NCBI RefSeq assembly: GCF_003010915.2
Contig: NZ_CP028426.1
Location: 2,666,001-2,730,000, forward strand
Source of the DNA: Gulosibacter molinativorax
Lineage (GTDB): Bacteria; Actinomycetota; Actinomycetes; Actinomycetales; Microbacteriaceae
DNA: 64,000 bases
Direction: 5' to 3'
Below are positions 24,101 through 32,877 of this stretch, one piece after another. The notes beneath the pieces were generated by a model that was not told the DNA's origin, made no database searches, and saw only the letters and a list, made by a program, of their open reading frames with translations. The first letter of the stretch is position 1. The number at the start of each line of letters is the position of its first letter. A program made the translations under genes and the position numbers.

Positions 24101-25805
24101 GGATGCGGATGTGAATGTAAACGCTTCGGCTTCGGCCTCAGCGTCGGCAAACGCGGATGACAACAGCAATGCCTCGGCGCAGGTGGCAGCGCAGGCTGCT
24201 GCGCTCGCGGATGCGACGTCGACGGCCTCGGCTGCGGCGACCGCGGATGCGACTGCTGCTGCTTCGTCGGCTGCGACGGCTGATTCCTCGAGCACTGCGA
24301 CGGCGGATGTAACCACGGATGCGAATGCTTCCTCGGTTGCGGCGGCTCAGGCTGCTGCGATGGCGGATGCAACGTCGACGTCGGCGGCAGACGCTACCGC
24401 GGCTGCCGAAGGTAACGCTGCGGCGGCGGCTTCGGTCGCGGCGAACGCCGACTCCTCGAATGACGCCTCTGTGACGGCGGCAGCAGACGCAGACGCGTCG
24501 GCAACCGCTGACGCTACGGCCACAGCAACTGCGACCGCAGACGCTGCGGTCGATGCCGACGCCACTGCCGCGGCTGATGCGGTGACCGCTGCGGTTGTCA
24601 TTGTGTCGCCAGCTGATGGCGAAACAGTGCCCGCGGGTGTTGTTCCGATTTCGGGTACGGCTGAGCCTGGTGCTGTTATCACGGTGACGCTTGCCGACGG
24701 TGTTGTGGAAACCGCGACGACGGATGCTGCAGGCAACTGGTCGGTTGAGTTCGCGGATGTCGCCGCGGGTGATTTCACGATCACCGCGACGGACGGTGTG
24801 ACGACTGACTCGGTTTCGTTCACCGTTTCTGCGGATGCAACCGCGACTGCTGATGCAGCCGCTGCTACCGATGCAACCGCGACTGCTGACGCAGCGGCTG
24901 CGGCTACGGCTGACGCAACGTCGACCGCAATCGCGGATGCCTCGGTTGACGCAGCGGCTGCGGTAGACGCCGCGGCCACGGCTGACGCAAACGTCAACGC
25001 GTCGGCTTCCGCATCGGCCTCGGCGAATGCAGACGACAGCAGCAATGCATCGGCACAGGCCGCTGCGCAGGCTGCAGCCCTGGCGGATGCAACGTCGACG
25101 GCTTCGGCCGTCGCGGACGCGGACGCGACCGCGGCAGCATCGTCGGCAGCGATGGCTGATTCCTCGAGCGACGCCACCGCTGACGTTTCTTCCGACGCAA
25201 ATGCGTCGGCGGTTGCCGAAGCGCAGTCTGCGGCAACGGCAGATGCCGACTCGACGTCGGCTGCGGATGCGTCCGCAGCTGCAGATGGGACAGCGGCGGC
25301 TGCGGCCTCGGCCGCGGCGAGCGCTGACGCATCGGACGATGCATCGGCAACCGCAGCGGCTGACGCAGCGGCGAGCGCGACGGCTGACGTGAATGCGTCA
25401 GGCGAAGAGCATTCGGCTGCCGACAGCGATGCAGCAGGTCAAGCAACGGACGCAGACGCAGCAGGCCAAGCAGCGGACGCAGACGCGGCAGCCGAAGCGG
25501 CTGATGCTGACGCCCAGGCAACGGACGCAGCCGACTCGGCCGACGCGGCCAGCGCATCCAGTGCAGCCAGCGCATCCAGCGCAGCCAGCTCGGCCACGGC
25601 ATCCGCAGCCGGATCGAACGAAGCGAGCGCGAGCGCGAACCAGAATGGTTCGACGAACGCGACCGGCTCGAGCGATGACGGCCTCGCGCAGACCGGTGCT
25701 GACCTGCCGATCGTCGCGATGACGATCGCGGGCATGCTCATGCTCATCGGCACGGCCGCCGTGCTGATGACGAAGCGAGGCGGAGTGACGCGCCGGAATG
25801 GCTAA
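21180..25805 (+). CDS. Giant repetitive cell-wall-anchored surface protein with Ig-like domains and an LAxTG anchor
   Basis: A 1541-residue secreted protein. A basic N-terminus and signal peptide (residues 1 to about 37, ending GALAAEDT) is followed by a choice-of-anchor G-like region (about 38-535). Four Ig-like repeats follow (starting near residues 541, 624, 863 and 1139; each has SPT/SPA, SGTAEPGA, GNWSVEFA and ATDG motifs). Long stretches rich in Ala, Asp, Ser, Thr and Asn (about 703-860, 943-1135 and 1221-1500) separate or follow them, like stalks. The C-terminus has LAQTG (about 1502-1506), a hydrophobic helix and a basic tail, the class E sortase signal of high-GC Gram-positives. No sortase gene is in the window. 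Function is probably adhesion or a surface coat; the ligand is unknown. A long perfect DNA repeat lies in the stalks. Confidence 0.88.
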   Translation: MERPVRSRKRFRKWAGPGVAAVAASALIAAPLSGALAAEDTDYAEANAQVLTSSLLSALQLADLGYSEHGYPTDSATPSAQGALDLGVLNDSIQLNLGGISVPLISDTANGGLLYLGELGTMTSFSQASSSTQSTASAGVLSDGGALAVTPGSGVGTDPAHIDLVSLADQLGVAGLTDAVLDEARVEIGALGSTATASNGTIDSSYGIAGVELNLHSDLVAGLASTLGDTITTATQTLDDTVSSSGAVNTLLSGVGDTLDAIPLISVTSGPTIAINGIDTVGDQVTQYLIDNPVLSNATGTIEVNLGTGTISVDLLGFVADELGLPVNELPANTDLLTADVLNSVLAEVDVLFDELTTQLGTVIVDALNSLEVVIDAQVALGGSAITPPLATGGVTATGTLGALLGVSGQNFTVATTLDLLGLINIGDLLNPVTDFLVSAIAGTTGALLGDVIDGAVDGVVSAATGTVADVLTVLNPVLTEVVGGIANIRINSQPTLPADVAEGEFFTVSALSVDVLRGDLASVDLATSSIRALAQEAAPVVIDSPTAGEELPEGALPVSGTAEPGAAVTVTLVDGVVETTTADASGNWSVEFADVAVGDYTISATDGATTDTVSISVAAPAAAVVIVSPTEGASVPEGALPVSGTAEPGASVTVTLAAGVTQATTADAEGNWSVEFANAAAGDYTITATDGVTTDSVTITVTADATATATADASATASVDADANVNASASASASANADDNSNASAQVAAQAAALADATSTASAAATADATAAASSAATADSSSTATADVTTDANASSVAAAQAAAMADATSTSAADATAAAEGNAAAAASVAANADSSNDASATAAADANASASADPVAASVVIVSPTEGASVPEGVLPVSGTAEPGASVTVTLAEGVAQTTTADAEGNWAVEFANAAAGDYTITATDGVTTDSVTITVAADATATATADATATAAADATATADASVDAATSVDADVNVNASASASASANADDNSNASAQVAAQAAALADATSTASAAATADATAAASSAATADSSSTATADVTTDANASSVAAAQAAAMADATSTSAADATAAAEGNAAAAASVAANADSSNDASVTAAADADASATADATATATATADAAVDADATAAADAVTAAVVIVSPADGETVPAGVVPISGTAEPGAVITVTLADGVVETATTDAAGNWSVEFADVAAGDFTITATDGVTTDSVSFTVSADATATADAAAATDATATADAAAAATADATSTAIADASVDAAAAVDAAATADANVNASASASASANADDSSNASAQAAAQAAALADATSTASAVADADATAAASSAAMADSSSDATADVSSDANASAVAEAQSAATADADSTSAADASAAADGTAAAAASAAASADASDDASATAAADAAASATADVNASGEEHSAADSDAAGQATDADAAGQAADADAAAEAADADAQATDAADSADAASASSAASASSAASSATASAAGSNEASASANQNGSTNATGSSDDGLAQTGADLPIVAMTIAGMLMLIGTAAVLMTKRGGVTRRNG
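23389..24439 (+). repeat. 289-bp perfect direct repeat within the surface protein gene
   Basis: Bases 23389-23677 are repeated without change at 24151-24439, 762 bases (254 codons) downstream, and similarity continues past one mismatch. The Ig-like units near 23056 and 23770 are also nearly identical at the DNA level. The spacing keeps frame, so recombination would add or remove whole Ig-plus-stalk modules. Confidence 0.9.
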
Positions 25806-25821
25806 TCACGTCTGCTAGACA

Positions 25822-25855
25822 GAGCGGGCAGCACACGAAGGTGTGCTGCCCGCTC
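25822..25855 (+). terminator. Terminator after the surface protein gene
   Basis: GAGCGGGCAGCACAC, loop GAAG, then GTGTGCTGCCCGCTC (15-bp perfect stem) followed by CGTTCTTGT. It separates the surface protein gene from the SdpA-like gene. Confidence 0.88.
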
Positions 25856-25907
25856 CGTTCTTGTATCAACCCATCCCCGACTCCCGTCGGGACTTTGAAA
25901 GCATCCC

Positions 25908-26663
25908 ATGGACAAAGAGAAAAAGAAGCGCTCACACCTCGTGCGAGGAGTCCTCGTCGCACTGAGCCTCGTGACGGCATGGCACATCTTCGCGTCGTTC
26001 CTCTGGATCGCGCCGAGCTCCCCGCTGCGCGAGATCCCGACGCAAAAGGTGCTGTCGAGCTACATGATCCCGTTCTTCGGGCAGTCCTGGAGCGTGTTCG
26101 CCCCGGAACCCATCAACGGGAGCTACACGCTGAAGGTGCGCGCCGTCGTCGACGACGGCAGCGGCCCGGTCGAGACCGAGTGGGTGGATGCGACCGCGGT
26201 CGAGTATTCGATGATTCAGAACAATCTTTTCCCGCCGCGTGCCGGCATCCAGGCTGGTGAGGTTGCGAGCCAACACAAGGCCGAGTTTGACGGGCTCACT
26301 GCGGACCACCAGGTCATCGCGGGGCTCAACTACTTCGAGGGTGACTGGGAGGCGCGCCTCGAGGAGAAGATGAGCAGCTACGGGGATGCGGCGCTCGTCG
26401 AGGAGTACATGGTCACGGAACACATGGCCACCGCATACGCGACGCAGGTCGCTCGGGCGGTGTGGGGCGAGGACGTCCAGCGCGTGCAATACGAGATCAG
26501 TCGGCAGAACGTGATTCCGTTCGCCGATCACCACGACCCCGAGGCGCAGCAGCCTCCGGTGCAGATCATCGCCACGGGCTGGCGCGGGTTGATCGTCAAT
26601 CCCGGGCAGTCCGACGAGGCATTCGCCGACGTCTTCCTTCGCGTCTATGAGGGGATGCAGTAA
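25908..26663 (+). CDS. DUF5819 family protein, SdpA-like
   Basis: A 251-residue protein with one N-terminal membrane segment (about residues 12-34: VRGVLVALSLVTAWHIFASFLWI) and an outside-facing domain containing FFGQSWSVFAPEPI. That motif is shared by DUF5819 and the SdpA component of the B. subtilis SdpC toxin maturation system. SdpA works with an HTTM protein, and the next gene is one. The ATG at 25908 has only a weak GAAAG site. Its stop overlaps the next start (TAATG). The assignment to toxin maturation is by analogy only. Confidence 0.78.
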   Translation: MDKEKKKRSHLVRGVLVALSLVTAWHIFASFLWIAPSSPLREIPTQKVLSSYMIPFFGQSWSVFAPEPINGSYTLKVRAVVDDGSGPVETEWVDATAVEYSMIQNNLFPPRAGIQAGEVASQHKAEFDGLTADHQVIAGLNYFEGDWEARLEEKMSSYGDAALVEEYMVTEHMATAYATQVARAVWGEDVQRVQYEISRQNVIPFADHHDPEAQQPPVQIIATGWRGLIVNPGQSDEAFADVFLRVYEGMQ

Positions 26664-27757
26664 TGGCTACGCAGACTAACTTCGGCACGCACGTCAAGCG
26701 CTTCTTCGTCGCCCTTGGTTCCTTGCTCGGCGGCGGGATCGCCTCGCTATTCCGCGGCGCCGGCCGGCTCATCAGCACCGGCTACACGATCGCCGAAAAC
26801 TGGCTGATCGACACGAAGAAGGCGACGTACGGGCTCGCCATCACGCGCATCCTGCTCGGCCTCTCGGCCGTGGGACTGCTCGTGTCGAACTGGCGCACGC
26901 GCCTGTACTCGTTCGGCAGCGGTTCGCTCTGGAACGGCGAGGGGCTCGAGGCGAAGAGCGACTTCCCCCAGATTTGGCTCTTCAGCGCGTTCCACCGCGC
27001 GATGCCGAACGACCTCGCCTACACCGCGTTGTACCTGCTGCTGCTCGCGCTCGCAATAGCCTTCACGCTCGGCTGGCGCACGCGGATCGTGCATCCGATT
27101 TTCCTCGTGCTGTGGATCAGCTTCATCGAAGCGAACGACATGCTCGGCGATCAGGGCGACAACATGTATCGCATCGCGCTGTTCTTCATGCTGTTCGCGA
27201 ACTGCGGGATGCGCTGGTCGCTGGATGCGCGGCGGCGCGAGAAGAAGTTTGGGCCGACAACGAACGAGAGCCCAACGACGCAGTGGGGGCAGGTTCAGAA
27301 CATCGCGCACAACCTCGTGCTCGTGATCCTGACCGCACAGGTGTCGTTCGTGTACATCTCGGGAGCGCTGTATAAGGCGGGTGGCGACCCCTGGTCGGGC
27401 GGCTACGCCGTGTACAACCCGCTCATGACCGACCGGTTTGGCACGTGGCCGTGGCTCAGCGAGATCGCCACCGCGTGGGGCCCGCTCGTAACGATTGCGA
27501 CGTGGGGCTCGATCATCATGCAGCTCGCATTCCCGTTCATGCTCCTCACGCGACCCACTCGCGTCATCGGGCTGGCGAGCATCCTTACCTTCCACATTGC
27601 GATTGCGGTGCTCATGGGGCTGCCGTGGTTCTCGCTCGCGATGATCGCGATCGACTCGATCTTCGTGACCGACCGCACCTGGCAAAATATGGCGACTGGT
27701 CTGCGGCAGCGGGTGCGCGCATCCGCCGAGGAGGCCCGCGAGAAGGTGCCGGCGTAG
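26663..27757 (+). CDS. HTTM domain membrane protein, SdpB-like
   Basis: A 364-residue polytopic membrane protein of the HTTM (horizontally transferred transmembrane) family, related to vitamin K-dependent gamma-carboxylase and to SdpB. Features are ITRILLGLSAVGLL, RTRLYSFG, the block EANDMLGDQGDNMYRIALFFMLFANCGMRWSLDARR and SFVYISGALYKAGGDPWSGGYAVYN. It is translationally coupled to the DUF5819 gene. In B. subtilis SdpA and SdpB mature the SdpC killing peptide; no SdpC-like precursor is recognisable here, so the substrate of this pair is open. Confidence 0.82.
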   Translation: MATQTNFGTHVKRFFVALGSLLGGGIASLFRGAGRLISTGYTIAENWLIDTKKATYGLAITRILLGLSAVGLLVSNWRTRLYSFGSGSLWNGEGLEAKSDFPQIWLFSAFHRAMPNDLAYTALYLLLLALAIAFTLGWRTRIVHPIFLVLWISFIEANDMLGDQGDNMYRIALFFMLFANCGMRWSLDARRREKKFGPTTNESPTTQWGQVQNIAHNLVLVILTAQVSFVYISGALYKAGGDPWSGGYAVYNPLMTDRFGTWPWLSEIATAWGPLVTIATWGSIIMQLAFPFMLLTRPTRVIGLASILTFHIAIAVLMGLPWFSLAMIAIDSIFVTDRTWQNMATGLRQRVRASAEEAREKVPA

Positions 27758-27778
27758 GGGTGAAACCCCGCCGTGGCA

Positions 27779-27815
27779 GGTCCGCAATCGGCCAAGATTT
27801 TGCGGGTTGCGGACC
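27779..27815 (+). terminator. Possible terminator after the HTTM gene
   Basis: GGTCCGCAA (27779-27787) and TTGCGGACC (27807-27815) form a 9-bp stem with a 19-base loop. There is no T run. It may instead be a control element upstream of oleA. Confidence 0.4.
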
Positions 27816-27895
27816 AGGCACCGCAAATACTCGTTCGCTGGTGGCCGAACAACTTGTGGTTGCATCACAACGAACGTCGATAAAGTGAGCGGACG

Positions 27896-28381
27896 ATGAC
27901 AACCGAAATTTCCCTGTCCAGTCCTCCGCGCGTGGCTACGGCTCCCGTTGGAAACGCCACACTCAGGCACGCGAATGTCTCGCTACTGGGGATCGCCGAA
28001 GCGATTGCACCTGTCGAAGTTGCCTCGTCGCACTTCGATGAGCAGCTGCGCGGTGTGCTCAAGGAACTCGGTCTACCTCGAAGGTTGTTGGAGCGTGTCG
28101 CTGGCGTTGAGACGAGGCGCAACTGGGAGAACCCAAAGGACTACATCGCGGGCGCGGCGGAAGCTGGCCGAAAAGCAATGGCGCAGGCTGGCGTGACGGG
28201 AGAGCAGATCGGCCTGCTCATCAACAGTTCGGTATCGCGAGAGGAGCTCGGGAACGTCGGGCCCGCATCCCTGCCCATCACGCTCGCGCGTGAGGCGCGC
28301 GAGATGCAGCGCGGGGACCGCATCCTCTGCATGGGCGTCGGTTCAGGGCTCAACACGGCGATGCTGGAAATCACCTGGTGA
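27896..28381 (+). pseudogene. oleA: oleA (thiolase-like olefin synthase component) with an internal deletion
   Basis: The 161-residue reading keeps both ends of OleA and lacks the middle. The N-terminal part (VSLLGIAEAIAPVEVASSHFDEQL to IGLLINSSVSREE, about residues 28-117) and C-terminal part (LGNVGPASLPITLA to GSGLNTAMLEITW, about 118-161) match the first and last portions of OleA, usually about 340 aa. About 180 residues between them are missing, including the catalytic Cys. The junction is in frame. OleA condenses two acyl-CoAs to a beta-ketoacid; this version cannot do that chemistry. The start is ATG at 27896. The stop overlaps the oleBC start (GTGA), preserving the operon layout. Confidence 0.85.
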
Positions 28382-31121
28382 GGCTTCCCGCAAAGCCGGC
28401 CAGTACACCCGGCAACCTCCCCGAGTGGGACGAGCAGTGGTCTCGGCTCGTCACCGTCGACACGGTGGACGGTGCCCGCACGTTCCACGTGCTGGACACC
28501 CTCGAGGCGCTCCGCGCGCAGGGCCGGGAGCCGAGCGGCACGATTCTCGCGCTGCACGGGAACCCCACGTGGTCGTATCTCTGGCGAGGGCTCGCGACGG
28601 CTTCACTTGCGGATGGTGCGCTGACGGATGCGTCGGGCCGCGTGTGGCGGGTCATCGCGCCGGATCAGCTCGAGATGGGCCATTCCGAGCGACTTCCGCA
28701 CGACGCGCTGCCGACCACCGATGGGCCTGGCTACCGTCGCATCGCCGAGCGGGTGAGCGACTTCGACGCGGTGGTCCAGTCGCTCCTCGCCGAGACGGCG
28801 GATGCGGCTGGCGAGCAGGCGCATCCGGTCGTCACGATCGGGCATGACTGGGGCGGCATCATTTCGCTCACGTGGGCTGCGCGGCACCAAGACACGGTGG
28901 ATGCGGTCATCAGCCTGAACACCGGCGTGCACCAGCCCGAGGGCAAGCCGCTGCCAGCACCGCTGCGTGCGGCGCTGAGCGGACCCGTCTTGCCCGCATC
29001 CACGGTGCTCACGGATGCATTCCTGCGCGTCACGCTGTCGCTTGGGCAGGGGCCAATCGCGCCAGAGATTCGCGACGCTTTCCGCTCGCCCTATCGGAAG
29101 GCGGAAGACCGCAGCGGAATCGGCGCATTCGTGGCCGATATTCCGGCCGACGAGGCGCATCCGTCGTTCGGCGAGCTGCAGCAGCTCGCCGAAGATGTCG
29201 CCACGATCCGAACCCCGGCGCTGCTCGTGTGGGGCCCGAAGGATCCGGTGTTCGTCGAGTACTTCCTGCGCGACCTCCGCGGGCGGCTGCCGCAGGCGGA
29301 TTTGCACCGGGTCGAGACGGCCTCGCATCTCGTGAGTGAGGATGCGGATGTGGTCGGCATTGTCTTTCGCTGGCTGCGGGACCAGTTCCCGGTGGCTGCG
29401 GACGAGGCTGGGCTTGCGGACGAGGCTGGGCTTGCGGAAGAGCCTGCACCCGGGGATGACGCCGCGGCGCCGATGCTCTTCGACGCGCTCGACAAGCGCC
29501 GAGCGGAACGCTCGATCGCGAGTGTCGACATGACGCAGGATCCGCCGCAGCAGGTGTCGTGGGTGCAGCTTTCGCGCGTGATCGACGGGATCGCGCGGGG
29601 ATTGCAGCGGCTCGGCCTCGAGAAGGGGGATCGCGTCTCGATTCTCGTCACGCCGGGCAATAACCTCACGGCGGTGCTCTACGGCGTGCTCAAGGCGGGC
29701 GGCGTCGCCGTCGTCGCCGATAGCGGGCTCGGCATCGAGGGCATGTCGCGGGCGATCCGGGCCGCCGATCCGAAATGGATCATGGGGTTGAAACCGGGGC
29801 TCACCCTCGCCCGAGCCAAGAACTGTCCGGGTCGGCGCATCGGGGTCGGTCGCTTCGACCGGCTCGAGCGGGCCGCCCTTCGGGTCGAGAGGACGGTCAA
29901 CGACCTCGTGCGGAGCGCCGGGAGCGAGCCGATTCGACTCCCCGGGCCGAGCGATGACGCGGTCATCCTGTTTACGTCGGGATCGACGGTCCGGCGAAGG
30001 GCGTTCGATACACGCACGCGCGCATCGGCGCGCTCGCGGAAACGCTGCGCGAAGAATTCAAGGTGCACTCGAGCACCGGCTGGGCGGCCGGTTTCGCGCC
30101 GTTCGCGCTGCTCGGGCCGGGTCTCGGCATCAGCAGCGTGACGCCGAAGATGGACGTGGCCAAGCCCCGGACGCTGACGGCCGCCGCGCTCGCGGATGCC
30201 GTCATCGCCGGGAAATCCACCATGGTGTTCGCATCCCCGGCGGCCTATCGCAACGTCAGCGCTACCGCGAGCGACCTCACCCCCGAGCAACGCGCATCCT
30301 TCGCCGACATCGAGCTCGTGCTCTCGGCGGGAGCGCCCGTGCCGCTGCAACTCCTGGATGAGCTGGCCGAACTGTTCCCGAACGCGGTGATCCGCACGCC
30401 CTACGGCATGACCGAGGGCCTCATGCTCACCGACATCGATCGCGACGGGATCGCCGCGGCGGAGGCCCAATCGCGCGATCACGGCGTGTGCGTGGGCGCC
30501 CCGATCTCGCGAGTGCGAGTGGCACTCGCACCGCTCGACGCGGTCGGGACCCCGACCGACGAACTGCTGACCGGTGACGCCGCGACGGACATCCTGGGCG
30601 AGTTCGTCATCTCGGCGCCGCACTCCAAGGCAAGCTACGACGCGCTCTGGGGCACCGACTCCGCGTCGAAGCGCGACACGCTCGACGGCCTGCTCTGGCA
30701 CCGAACCAACGACATCGGACACTTCGACCCTGAGGGCAGGATGTGGCTCGAGGGCCGCGTGCAGCACGTAATCAGCACTCCGGATGGTCCGGTTGGGCCG
30801 GGCGGCCTCGAAGCCGTCGTGGACAAGGTGCCGAGCGTGCACCGCTCCGCCGTGGTCGGGGTCGGCCCCGAAGGCGTACAGGCGGTCGTGGTCGTCATCG
30901 AACCGGAAGCGGGGTCGGGCCTCAAGGCCGGACTCGCGCCGCTCGAGGTGGCCGATGCCGTTCGCGCCGCGGTCGCCGAGTACTTCCCGCAGGACGTCGC
31001 GGCCGTCCTCGTCACGACGACGTTCCCCACCGACATCCGCCACAACTCGAAAATTGACCGCACGCGACTCGCGCGCTGGGCGGACTCGGTGCTGTGCGGC
31101 GAGCGAGTCGGCACGCCCTGA
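28378..31121 (+). pseudogene. oleBC: oleBC fusion (beta-lactone decarboxylase-beta-lactone synthetase) with a single-base frameshift
   Basis: A GTG start overlaps the oleA stop. The first domain (about residues 1-340) is OleB, an alpha/beta hydrolase of the haloalkane dehalogenase type with LALHGNPTWSYLWRG and the nucleophile elbow GHDWGGI. The second is OleC, an AMP-forming beta-lactone synthetase that begins near residue 360. Its ATP-binding loop FTSGST is followed by a frame change near 29988: reading one base back restores GPAKGVRYTHAR and continues to 31121 with TPYGMTEG and IRHNSKIDR. A missing G in GACGG(G)TCCGG would explain it. As read, the OleC part is truncated by the frameshift. 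Confidence 0.85.
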
Positions 31122-31156
31122 CGCCGGTCGAATCACCGCTTCGCGAAGGAGATTTC

Positions 31157-32125
31157 TTGAACATTCTGGTCACCGGCGCATCCGGACTGCTCGGCTCGTC
31201 GGTCGCGCGTGCCCTTCGGGATGAGGGGCACCGCGTCACGACGCTGCAGCGCCGGGCGTCGGGAGTGGCGGGCGTCCGGGATGTTCGGGGTAGCGTCACC
31301 GACGCCGCGGCGGTCGCCGAGGCGATGGCCGGGCAGACCGGGGTGATTCACCTCGCGGCGCAGGTCTCGATGGCAGGGGACGCGAGCGGCTTCGAGCGGG
31401 TCAATATCGGCGGCACGCGAAACGTGCTCGCGGCGGCCCAGGATGCGGGAGTCTCGCGATTCGTGCACATTTCTTCGCCGTCCGTTGCGAACGCGGGCGA
31501 CTCGCTGGTCGGCGTGCCCGCGGGGCCTGCCAACCCGGAAGCCGCGCGCGGCGAGTATGCGCGAACCAAGGGCCACGGCGAGCTGCTGGCGCTGGGCGCC
31601 GACTCCGAAGACTTTCCCGTGCTCGTGCTGCGCCCGCACCTGATGTGGGGCCCGGGCGACACCCAGCTGACGGAGCGCATCATCGAGCGCTCGCGGCAGG
31701 GCCGGATGCCGATTCTCGGCTCGGGCGCGGCGCTCGTGGACACGCTCTACGTCACCAACGCGGTCGACGCGATCGTCGCGGCGCTCGAGGCCGTGACGTC
31801 GGTGCACGGCGAGGCGCTCGTCGTCACCAATGGGCAGCCTCGCCCGATCGGCGAGTTCATCGAGCGGCTCGCCCTCGCGGGCGGCGCACCCAGGCCGAAG
31901 CTGCGCATCCCCGTCGGTCCGGCCCTCGCGGCTGGCAGCGCGGTGGACGCGATCTGGAACCTGCGCGACGATCACGAAGACGAGCCGCCGCTGACCCGAT
32001 TCCTCGCGGAGCAAATGAGCACCGCGCACTGGTTCGACCAGCGCCGCACGCGCGAGGTGTTGCAGTGGAAACCGGCCGTGAGCTTTGAGGCTGGGATGGC
32101 GGAGTTGGCGCGGAGGTATCGCTAG
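31157..32125 (+). CDS. oleD: OleD-like NAD(P)-dependent 2-alkyl-3-oxoalkanoate reductase (epimerase/3-beta-HSD family)
   Basis: A 322-residue extended short-chain dehydrogenase. Its Rossmann motif is TGASGLLG (residues 6-13) and its catalytic pair Y134-x3-K138 is in EYARTKGHG. It follows oleA and oleBC, and in olefin biosynthesis OleD reduces the beta-ketoacid before lactone formation. I chose the TTG at 31157 because AAGGAG lies seven bases before it; a GTG at 31094 would overlap oleBC and lacks a site. The gene itself looks intact, unlike its two neighbours. If the pathway is dead, it may have another use. Confidence 0.82.
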   Translation: MNILVTGASGLLGSSVARALRDEGHRVTTLQRRASGVAGVRDVRGSVTDAAAVAEAMAGQTGVIHLAAQVSMAGDASGFERVNIGGTRNVLAAAQDAGVSRFVHISSPSVANAGDSLVGVPAGPANPEAARGEYARTKGHGELLALGADSEDFPVLVLRPHLMWGPGDTQLTERIIERSRQGRMPILGSGAALVDTLYVTNAVDAIVAALEAVTSVHGEALVVTNGQPRPIGEFIERLALAGGAPRPKLRIPVGPALAAGSAVDAIWNLRDDHEDEPPLTRFLAEQMSTAHWFDQRRTREVLQWKPAVSFEAGMAELARRYR

Positions 32126-32142
32126 GTACGGGCTGCTTCCCG

Positions 32143-32769
32143 CTACTCGCTCACAAAGACCCCGGTGACGGATGCGCGTACCGTGATTTCCTGAATCGTC
32201 ACTTCGGCCGTTTCTGTCGCCTCGGCCGAGGCTCGCATCATGCCCATGGGAGCGACCGGCCTGCCCTCGACGTCCGAGATACTCGCGACCTGCACGACTC
32301 GCTCGCCCAGCGCATCCGCGTAATCGTCCGCGATCTCGCGCGCGGAGGCGACTGCCGCTTTGCGGGCCGCGCGTTCGTGGGTGCGCCGGGATTGTTCGGT
32401 GAGCGTCCACGTTACGTTCGTGCTCGCACCGGCCTCCGTGAGTTCGTTCACCAGCTGACTGACGAGGTCAAGATTGGCGAGCTTGACACTGACGTTGCTG
32501 GTCGTGACGTGCTCGAGGATGACCCGAGTGCGACTGCCCTCAGCGTAGGTCTTCCGCGTCCAGGTGCTGATCGGGCTTGCCGCGTGCCACGTGGCGTCGC
32601 CCGCGCCTCGCAGTTGCTGTGCTCGCTCGACGATCCGATTGTGCAGGGCGGATGCGGTCTGGATGCTCTGGCTTCGGTCGCGGGACGCGACAGAGGTGTG
32701 AGCTTGGACGGTTGCCCGCTCGGCAAGGTGGTGTGTCTCGGCGGTGCCAGTGGCGTGGATTTCAGTCAT
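32143..32769 (-). CDS. SIMPL domain protein
   Basis: A 208-residue SIMPL (DUF541) family protein. The start TEIHATGTAETHHLAERATVQAHTSVASRDR and the central NVSVKLANLDLVSQLVNELTEAGAS are typical. No signal peptide is visible, so it is probably cytosolic, unlike many SIMPL proteins that are exported. The family forms oligomeric assemblies and its role is unknown. I chose the ATG at 32769; a GTG at 32784 would add five residues. It is a single gene convergent with oleD. Confidence 0.75.
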   Translation of the reverse strand: MTEIHATGTAETHHLAERATVQAHTSVASRDRSQSIQTASALHNRIVERAQQLRGAGDATWHAASPISTWTRKTYAEGSRTRVILEHVTTSNVSVKLANLDLVSQLVNELTEAGASTNVTWTLTEQSRRTHERAARKAAVASAREIADDYADALGERVVQVASISDVEGRPVAPMGMMRASAEATETAEVTIQEITVRASVTGVFVSE

Positions 32770-32877
32770 GCAGCCAGCTAACACCGTGCGGCTGGTTAGA
32801 TTTCTGGCATCGAACCGAACGTGAATTTACTTGCAAATACAAGGAATATTCGCGGGATGAGCGGGGTTATTTCTGAC

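Noticed and set aside
23389-24439. Repeat array considered as CRISPR
   Set aside because: The repeats are hundreds of bases long, in frame within a coding gene, with no short repeat-spacer pattern.
23231-25177. Reverse-strand Ala/Val/Ser-rich open frames in the stalk region
   Set aside because: They repeat with the forward DNA repeats and are low-complexity shadows of the stalks.
27758-27895. Small SdpC-like toxin gene after the HTTM gene
   Set aside because: The gap of 138 bases has no open frame with a ribosome binding site or a signal peptide.
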